A DNA stretch of 17,123 bases from Bacteroidetes bacterium UBA4416 (GTDB taxonomy: Bacteria > Bacteroidota > Bacteroidia > B-17B0 > Aurantibacillaceae): assembly GCA_002390745.1 (NCBI GenBank), contig DGQK01000050.1:1107-18229 (forward strand), read 5' to 3'. Below the pieces are notes generated by a model. It was given only the letters and a program-made list of their open reading frames with translations, did no database searches and was not told the DNA's origin. Below, one piece after another: positions 1-9,600 of the stretch; the stretch's first letter is position 1; the number at the start of each line of letters is the position of its first letter. Position numbers and translations under genes: made by a program.

Positions 1-629
1 TTTACAGTAGTGGTTGTTCCCGGAACTGCCGCTTTTGTTTGTATGGTTTTCTTATAATTAACACTATACTGATACTGAGACAAAATATTAGGGTCTTGAG
101 TTAAATTAACTGGCAGTCCCGAAGAAGCCTGAATTGCATTTCTAATAGACGCAATATTAGGATCGTTAATATTTTGAACTACAAAGTTAATAGAAATTGG
201 CGTCCCATTGTCAGCTATTGCTTCATCTGTTCTAAATCCGACTAACATTGAAGCCGTATTTGAAAGTTGTGTCACATTTACGTTTGCACCTACAATGGTT
301 CCCTGTCTTGCAATATTTGTCTGCTTGGTTATTACTCTGTATTCAGCTTTTTGCTCAGGTGTTACAATTTGCTTTTCAGTTATAATTGTTTTGTAGGTAA
401 TTACTTTACAAACAGGAGTTAATTGCTCAAAATATATTGTCTGCTGACCCGGCAAACTCTTCCATTTTATATTTCCATCATGCCAATGAAACAATTGTTG
501 CGTGGAATAACGCCAGTCCGTTCCTTGTTTACCAACCTGTAAACTCTCTGTATGTGGGTCTGATTCGTCTCTTCTACCATATAAAGGTTGTTCTGATGGC
601 ACTGGATCTACAGCATTTGTATAGTTAGT
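1..629 (-). other. Variable C-terminal tip of the RHS protein (incomplete)
   Basis: These 209 complete codons after DLDGLE are unlike the rest of the gene. G+C is about 37% by hand count (220 of 600 bases over 61-660), and codons shift to AAT, AAA, ATA, ACA and GAA. The protein has a short linker (TNYTNAVDPVPSEQPLYGRR), then strands such as KVITYKTIITEKQIVTPEQ and a stretch ASMLVGFRTDEAIADNG followed by INFVVQNINDPNIASIRNAI. I do not recognise the domain, and no nuclease, deaminase, ADP-ribosyltransferase or peptidase motif is evident in the visible part. In RHS proteins the residues after this junction are usually the effector, replaced by recombination. The domain continues past the window edge, so its active part may not be present here. 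Confidence 0.75.
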
Positions 630-3600
630 TTCTAAACCATCCAAATCTGTTGCCCAAATTGGCTTATTACCAGCATATTGATACGGTGAAAAGAATGGGA
701 ATTGGCGAGCTACAGGGTCTACCGATATAAATCGACCGAGTCTTGGATCATACATCCTAAAGCCATAATTGTAAAGGGAAATCTCGTCGTCTTTCTCTTT
801 GCCATTCATGCCGTACCTATACGATGAGCTTGTAAACGACCTCCCTGGCATTGTCGCGCCGAAGGCATAATAATCGTTGGCACTTAGTACTTCTCCAGTG
901 AAGTGGTCAATCGTGCTGGCATTTTCATCCAGGATGCTGATATTATCCACCAGAAAATAATTCGAGGCGCTATTACTTCCCTGGTAGGCAAATTTCACGT
1001 AGCCCTGATTTGGGCCTGCCGTATAGTAAAACACATAATGACCCGAACCGTAGATGTTGTATGCACTAAGGCCGCTTACCGTGTTCACGTTCAGATCGTA
1101 GATATATACCTGGAGGTTGTTACCCGGCGTGGTAGTTCCATAATTGATATCAAACTCCACCTTATAAACCTTTCCAGCTACCGTTGATCCAAAGTTGACG
1201 TTGACACCAGAACTCGGCCCTAGGGGAATTACCTGGAGAGCATTGGACACAATGGAGGTAGTGGCTACGTCCGGAAAAACGGAACTCAGATCCCCGTCGT
1301 CAAATATCCGGCTCAGAAGTTGTACCGTCGATTGATACACCCCTATCTTCCTGTCACTCACAACCGCCATTACATTTCCTAAATGGTTTGTCATTTCATA
1401 AGAGCGATAATTCAAAGTCCTTTGCGTACTTGTAATATCGAGTGGCACATTAATGTTAGATGTAAAGTCAACCGGGCTGTTATCCAGACCCAGCCTGCTG
1501 CTGCCATAGATGTGGCGCTCTGTCAGCCCAAAAGTCGGATTATTGCCCCCATCCGGTTTCTGCTCGTAGGTCGCCATCACATTCCCCTGCGCATCGCGCA
1601 CATAGTAGGTCGTTGTGGCTGTGGTGGCCGGTGTTGAGCCCATAAATGCAGTCTTACTGATCCTGTTCCCCGAAGCGTCGTACTTGAACAAGAGATTCGG
1701 CTTGCCGTTACTAAAAGTGATCCGTTTGATCTTGCCGTATACCGTCCAATCAATATTGCTGATCCCTTCCGCATTGTCCTTAATTAAGTTCCCGATGGCA
1801 TCGTAGTCATAGTTGCCTGCGCCCTGGTTACTGATGTCCTGGCTGTAAGGATCGCCCGACACGGCATCCGTCACATACGCGAGCTTATTCGTGCCGCTTA
1901 CATAATGGTAGGTCAGGTTATCCATCGCATAGCTTCCACTTTGATCGCCATTGCGCTGAGCATGCAGGATGTTACCGTTCTGGTCGTAGTTAAAGCTTTC
2001 GGTATACAGTGAGCTGCTCGACGCTGCTCCCCAGCTGTTCGCACCGGCATTCAGGTTATCGTTGGCCGAAGCCGTTTCTATCCGGTTCAGCTGATCGTAA
2101 GTAAAATCCCTCAGCAAGGCCTTCACGCCATAGGATCTACCGGGCGCACTGCCATCCAGGTAGCTGCCCGCCATCTGACGGATATTGCCATTATACAGGT
2201 CCGGCGTCTGCACAAGGCCTGCAGCGTATACATTTGCAATGAAATTGTTACCAGAGCCCGATATACCGTTAATCGCTCTGTAATCCCACACCGCATTGTT
2301 CCTGTCTTCATAATAGGTCAGCGAGTAGCCATACGCATCACGACCGCTGAACTTGTTGACGTCCGCGCTGGAAACGGTTAGCGTGCCGTTACCATCTTTG
2401 CCTATGTCATGCGTTGCTTTCAGGATGTTACTGTTTACGCCCTTGATCCAGCCATGCAGCGTGTAGGCGTAATCCGTGCCCTGCACCTTGTCATGGCCGG
2501 TCTCTACACGCGCCAGCGGTCCATGAAGGTAATAAAAATATTTGGCATCCCGCTCCCAGATCACATTATTTTTGCTGGTATATACCGCCGTGATCCGGTT
2601 ATCGGCATCGTATTCGTAGCGGTGCTTAAACATGTCCGCCAGGCCATCCTGGTAGGCCACCTCGTTCACCTTGCCGCTAATGAGATCATAGCTGTATGCC
2701 AGCTTTTTCAGGCGTTGGCTGCTGAAGCCTCCGCTGATGTCCTTATTCTCCTGGATGAGTTCCTTCACATTGCCATGCACATCGTAGCTATAGTGCGTAG
2801 CATGGTTGTAGGTTGTTGCATTAAAATCGTCGGCATCTTCTATCGTCACCGCTGCCACCCGCGAGCGCAGGTATTCCTGGCTGCCTGCCGCAAACTGGGC
2901 GCCGCTCACCAAAGGAGCGAAGGCGGCATCGTCGCCGTAATAGGTCGTCGTCACTTCCCGCTTCCTTCCCGGGCCTGTGCCCGTGAGGTTATCGGGATAC
3001 GCGCCGGTTCCCGAAGCCACGAGGGCTGCAACGGCCTGCGCGGTCATCGGCCTGAGGTCGGAAGAGATGGTCATCTCACCTACCTGGGCTATCCGGCCCA
3101 GGTCATCGTAACGCGTATAGCTGTATACATAATTTCCCGAAGTGCTGGCAGCGGCCTGCTTCGCATTTTGTGAAGCTACCAATCGCCCGAGCGCATCGTA
3201 CCAGAAGCGGGATACGCCCGCATCCGGGGTTTCCTGCCTCACCAGCTGGTTGAGCGAGTTATAGCGGTAGGTAGTTGGTAACGTATGCGAGGTGTAATAG
3301 GTTTTCGATCCATAAGGCGTGTTGGCGGCCCGCTCCGAACGGATGATCGCCAGGTTAGCCGCATAGGTTTCTACATGCACGCCTTCCGGAGGAACGGTTC
3401 TCACCAGGTTGCCCGCCTGATCGTAATAGTAAAGGGTAAAATGGTAGTCGCCGGCATTGTATTTCATGTACATGGTTTCGACAGCCTGCCCGATGCATTT
3501 TTTAATATAGGCCTGAACAAAAGCATTTTTCACAGAATCAATGTAGGCATTATACAATTCGTCGCCTTCGTTCTCGGCCGCATCCAGGGCATACTGCACA

Positions 3601-6600
3601 CAAGGGTCTTCGTATTCCACCTCCGGGAATGGCAGGATGGTATCGGTTTCCGAACAGGGGATAAACTCGCTTGGGCATTCAGCCTGATGCAGGACAATAT
3701 CGTCTATGGCAAAATAACGACCGGAATTGAGGTCCGTCACCGCAAACTGGTTCGATCCCGGATTAAGCGTAAAGCCCGAAAATTCAAACTGGGTCCAGTC
3801 TGTATTAATGCTCGAGTAGCTGACGTTCCCGTTAGGAATGGCGATGCCGTTAATACGCACCACAAAATCATTGCCTATGCCATATACCTGATCGCTGCCG
3901 CCACTGGACTTCTTATGCACCTTCATCTTGATGGAGTTTCCGGTGCAGTTGGAATACTGCGCATTGAAATTCTGCTTATAAGCAAATTCCGTTCCGGTAG
4001 CATGCACAAAGAACAGGGAGGTTCCGTTGTCTCCCGAATAAGCATTCCAGGTGGTAATGGTACCGCTGCCATCGTCAAGCTGCGTAGCGCTGTTGATGGT
4101 ATACTCCAGATTCTGGATCCGGTTCGGAATAGCACAATTTCCCACATTGGTATACATGGTGGGCGCCCCGCCGATGTACTCGCTGAGCGTATAGGAAGGT
4201 GCACCGGTACATGGGAAGGTATTGAGGGTATCGGTATTCGAAAAATTCGGCGGTGCTACAGGTGACACACAGGCATCGCAGGCCCTCATGGCGAAGCAAT
4301 CGGAGGTCCCTTCCAGAACAAAAGGCGTGCCTCCAAACATAGCCGTCACGCTGAAGTTGTAAACACCGAGATTGACCATAGGGCCCGGCGCAAGCACCAA
4401 GTTGCTCAACGTATAATTTGAGCTGAGCAGGTTCTGCCCCGATAAGCCCGTTGTATTCGAAAAAGACAGGGAGAAGGAACAGGCGCTGGAATCGGGTACC
4501 GGAACACTCGTGAGCGTGGAGGCCATGAAATACCCGGTCAGCAGGGTAGCCGTGCTGGTGGCCATATTCTTTTTCCAGTAATAGTGAAGGGGGGCGGTAG
4601 CCTGGGTTGTGGGATTATATGTTTGCGAATTGTTGGCCAGGCGGTCGCGCAGGTGGGTCCCGAAATTAAATATGGATGTAAATTCAGTTGAGCCTGTGGA
4701 TGTGGCCTGCAAGCGGCTGCGGGTATTGGCATTGTACAGGAAGGTCTCCAGGTCCTCGTACACCAGATGCTCCGGCGTATTGCATTTGCCCAGATCGAAT
4801 CCGCATTCTCCCATTTTCAGGGGTTGGCTGTTCAGGTTTACCGTGCCGGTGATGGCTGCTGTTACTGTTGGCACCGTACTTCCGGTGCTGTTGTAGGTAT
4901 TGAGCTGCATGCCGAATACATTGGTCCCGGCGCTGCTGCCGCTTACCTGCGAAAAATAATGCATGCTTCCGGTGGTACAGGGTGCAGTGCTCAGGGTAAA
5001 GGTAAGGCTATTGGGATTAGGCACAGCGCTCACATCCTTGATGATGAAATAGGGCAGGCTTCCGTTCACCTGCCATTGCCAGTTACCCGGCCCAAGCAGG
5101 GCGCCGAAGCTGTTCACAAAATAGGGCTGGATGGCGGTAAGGCTCATCGATACCGCCGCACTACACATATTCCCCGTGGAGGCAATCGCATTCATCAGCT
5201 GCTGGGTAGCAATGGCAGCCGTGCTGGGCTCGCAGGGCGGTGTAAAGGTACAGCCGGTCAGCGGGATGCAGGTTGTGCCGTTGAGCGTTACCGTTGTAAA
5301 GGTAGGCGATGTGGCGCCGATCTGGCTGATGTCCGTGATATCGGCCTTGATGGTAAAGGCGTGGCTGCCACCTGAAACCGCACCCGGTGTAAGCTGGTAA
5401 AGCCTCAGGTAGCTGTAGGTGCCTCCGGTACCGGTATTTGAAAAGTTAAAAGGCGAGCCGGAAGGAAAACTGAGGGCAAGGGGGCAAAGGGCGCCGCTCC
5501 CTATCTGCATCTGGGCGCTGAGAGCGCCTCCGCTGTAGGAGCCGGTCCAGTTAGCCTGGGCATAAGTGGCAGAAATTGTTCCTCCCGCCACAACTTTGTA
5601 CAGGTCCTGGTTGAAGAGCGGTTCTGCCGACAGGTTGATACTGCTGTTGCTGAGCTTCTCATCTACCGCAAGGCCGTCAAGCAGGCCCTGCAGGTAAAAG
5701 GCATTCGGGCAGAGGCCCGTATTGGCATAGATCTGTGCGCCGGGATCCCCGCCGGGCATCTGGTTTTGCATCGATAACGCCGTGGTGGCGTTCGGGAAGC
5801 GCTTGATCTTGTCCTTGTAATGGATATGGGTAAAAGGTGTGCAATACTGCGGTTTGTTGGCAGAGGTCATCGGATAATACCACTGCTTGATCACATTCCC
5901 GAAGGTGCTGAAGGAACCGCCTGTATAATATTCTGTAAAAGGAACCGTCCTTGCCTGGGCATCAAAGGACGGATCTCCGATCCCGTCGTTCACGCCACGG
6001 TAGTTCCCATTCATCGCATAAGACTCTGCTGCCTCCATCTGCATTTCCTGCTTCAGCGAGAGGTAAAGGCTTTTGTAACGGTTCCAGTAATCGTTTTTTA
6101 AGTTGGCTGGCATTCCCGCCAGAATCACGTCTACTCCTGTATTGTTAACGGTTGTGGTTGACATCGGCGGGGAGAGCATGGCTCCAAGGCAGCCAAGCTG
6201 CACGGCTTCACTTTGCCCGTACTGGATAGCACAGCTGGTGGTGATGAGGGCTGCGAAGGCCGGCAGGCTGATACCTGTACCCCGGTATTGATTGTAACGC
6301 TTGTCAAGGGCCGGGTAGTCGGCATTCCATGGCCAGGTCAGGCCTACCGAGGCGGTACCGTTCTTCTGGAAAAGCGTAGGGCCTACGGTCTGCACCGGGT
6401 AGTTCTGGTTAGAAGGCGCTGCATGGTCGTAATACTTCCCGTTTTTTGTCCAGTAAGGATCATAGGAAAGCGGGTTGCACAACTTGAGAAGATCCCCGCT
6501 GGCCACAGCCGTAATGTCATCGATGGTCATCAGCAGCGAATCATAGGTTTCACTGCTGGTGATATAACCGGTAACGGCATTGGTGCCTGTACCCACAGTC

Positions 6601-9600
6601 ACTGCATAGCGGCTCGACAGGGTGTCGGTTGAGTTTTTCAGGCACCAGTCGTAGTACGGATATTCCGGGTGATAAAACACCAGCGACCTGGCCCAGCTGC
6701 TTTGCCAGCTGGCGATGAAGTCGGCCACATTGCCCAGCTCCTGCGGCTTTACATAGTATTGTGCCCCATCCCCGGTATTGGCTGAATTCACAGGGGTTGG
6801 GGTGACCCCTGATTTTAACGGCGGCAGGTAAGTAACCGTAGTGCCGGAAACGTATTTGGTGACATAAACCTTCGACAAGGCGCCGTCCTCATCGCGGTAT
6901 TCGGCTTCGAAGTCGGAGGCCTGGTCGCTGGCATAAACCGACTTCCGGAGAAAGGGATGACGCCAGTCAGGAATCTGTATCCCTACTGTAAAGTTCTTAA
7001 TGGTGGGTAACTGGTTGGCTTCATTATAAACCGATACGGCGTGGAGAGCGGGATTGCAATCCCCGTTACCATCTTCCCAATCGCCGTACTGCCCGCCCGG
7101 TGATACGTCGGCCAGCATGCTGATGTACTGCGATTCGCAGAGGCTCACGTATTCACAGGGCTCGCGGCACACTTTATATTCGCGCACCCAGTCGGCAGTG
7201 TCTCCTTTATTGGCAGCGATGTAGTCGCTCAGAGAACCCAGGGCAGCCACGCATTGGTCGCAGGTAAGGCCGCAGCCACTCGTATCCGGCTTTATGTGAT
7301 CGAAGTCGGCAGGCTGCTTTACACAATTACTTTTCAGATAGTCGGCCAGGTAGTACGACAGCGCCTGCTGGTTAATCTTCAGCGTTTTGGTAATGGTGTA
7401 TTCGCCCTGATCAAGAGCAACCAGTAAGTGATTACCGGAATAGTTCAATTGCGAGGTGGAGAAATGTACAATCTGGTTGCATTGGGTGTCCAAGGTATAA
7501 GTTGAAGTGGGCGCTCCTCCCGAACCTGATGGAGGCAGGATATTTCCGAGCGTTTGCGTAATCTTGGTGAAACCCGGCGGATTATTCATGCAGTTGTCGA
7601 ACACATTGATCTCGAGGTCGTATACGCAGTCATAACAGGCATTGGTCGGCAGGCAGCTATAGGTAAAGCTTGTCCCGTCGAGATCGTAGCTGATGGTATA
7701 GGTTCCGGCTGTCGACACCAGGATTTTTTTGCTAAAGCTCAGCTTATCGCCCAGGAGTTGGTTATTGTCCTGATCCGTATCGTAATCCGTTGCCTGTACC
7801 TTATTCAACAGGTCGGCGTTGAGCACATTGGTAGCGGTAGGCGCCGGGTAAAGCACGTTACCGGCCGCATCTTTCAGGTTCGAGAGGTTAGAGGGTCCCT
7901 GCCCCGAAAGGGCCGTCGCAATGGTGCGGCCTTCCTGGTCGATATAGCTGATGGAAACCTGTCCGTTGGCATCCACCACCATGTTCTTCTTATAATGCTT
8001 ATCGTATCCTACCTCAGAGCCAAACAAACGGTCGAGCTCCAGCTGATTGGGCGCACCGTAAAAGTATCTGGTTTCGTGGCCTGTTCCTATTTGATGCGTC
8101 TTCCCTACCCCGCCCTGCGCGGCAATGCGCCCGGTATTATCGTTGGTATACACCGTCTGACTGATCGGAAATTTCTCGGCATCGGGCACGTACCCCTGTG
8201 CAAACTGCTGGTTAATGTTCAAGGCGGAGTAATAGTTCGACGCTCCGGAAACAGGATCGAGCCCCGCAACAAAAACGGCACAATTGGTGCTTGTTCCTGT
8301 GGCTGCCTCTTCATCAAAGAACACTTTCCCGTATGGCTGCAGGGTCGTTTCATCATAGTTGAAGGCTGATTGGCCTCCGATATTGTACTGGTAGAATTTA
8401 ATGGTCGCATCCGCTACCGGCACCGGCAAGGCCTGAACGGCGGCTCTACCGTTGTAATCGTAATAGGTTTCGCCCACAATGGCATTGTTATCGGAATTGT
8501 TCTTGGTCACCGACTGACGGCTTCGTAAAGATCCGTCGAAATAACTGACAACCTCCTTCTTTTTTCCTTCTTCGGCATAAGTGGCTTTATACTGCCAGTT
8601 TTTATTGAATCCGTGAAGGCGAGGAATGACGGTAACAGATGGAGTCGGTGTCTGGATCGCCGTTGTTCCGTCGAGCGTGACATAAAAGAGGTAATCACTT
8701 CCACTGCCCAGCACAACGGATGAGGCTGAAAGCCCGGAAGTCGAAATCGTCGAAAGGTCAGGCCATGACCAGGGGGTATAGGCCGTTTTTTCCCAGGCGT
8801 TGGGCGCCAGGCTGGCACGACCTACTCCGCGAACACGAAAACAAACCTGCCCTTTCTCGAACACATTGCTGATGCGATAGGATTGCCGGCTGGTGCGGAT
8901 GCGTGTGGAGTTATTACGAAAATCGAGCTGAGGGGTATTTTGCCAATAGGCATTTTTGGCGTCATCGAGCCAAAGCCATTCCAGGTCGTATTCTTCGGCG
9001 CCCGGAATCCGGGTCCAGGAAATCTCAAATTCATCGGAGCCCTGCAGGTAAAACACCGTGACATCGGCAGTAGAGGCAAACGGTGAGGCATTCTGCTGTA
9101 TCGGGTAATAACGTTCGGCATCGGTTTGTGCCTCGAGGTAAACATTGGAAGGCAAGGTGCTTCCCGCCAGGGACGGATCCGAAGAGCTGACGGCAATGCC
9201 GGTAATTTTGGCGCTGACTTTATAACCGTTGGTAAACGTATACACATCCTGGTCTACGGTAATATGAGGCGATGAAGCCGTATGATCGTTACGCCCTTCA
9301 TATTTCACCGAAAGGGTTTTGGTCACAATCGTGGCTGTACCGCCCAATGCCTGAGGCGCGGTGGAAGTTACCTGTACAGTCACTGTTGCCACAAAATCCG
9401 CCAGGGCGGCCGTGCTGTAACGGTTAATGCCCAGGATCAGTTTGTTGGTAAAGGCCTTGTCGTAAAAACCCCAGTTCGCGAGGCTGGACATGGATGCTAT
9501 CGCCGGGTATTTATTATCCTGGATAAACAGCACGCTGTTCAGGGTAGCTGTCGGACTTGAAAGCCTTGCTGTTCCCGTTTCATGAGATGCTTTCAGAACA

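Noticed and set aside
630..3443. YD repeats considered as a DNA repeat array
   Set aside because: The repeats are degenerate at DNA level, and the periodicity is in the protein motif only.
2409..4265. Long plus-strand open frames (254 codons at 2409-3173 and 326 codons at 3285-4265)
   Set aside because: They lie fully opposite the RHS gene, whose minus-strand frame gives recognisable motifs. Their translations show no domain, signal or family pattern, and antisense openness is common in GC-rich coding DNA.
6791..6811. Inverted repeat caggggt / acccctg with a 7-base loop, terminator-like
   Set aside because: The stem is only 7 bp, has no U-run on either strand, and lies in the middle of a coding region encoding SGVTPTPV. 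It is likely chance.
7554..8369. Plus-strand open frame of 271 codons
   Set aside because: It is opposite the conserved SYIDQEGRTIATAL and Cys-containing region of the RHS gene. The translation has no recognisable motif.
8507..9247. Minus-strand open frames of 103 and 141 codons (8507-8818, 8822-9247)
   Set aside because: They are in a different frame from the RHS protein, while the RHS frame over the same bases encodes the coherent Fn3-like domain. They do not indicate a frameshift.
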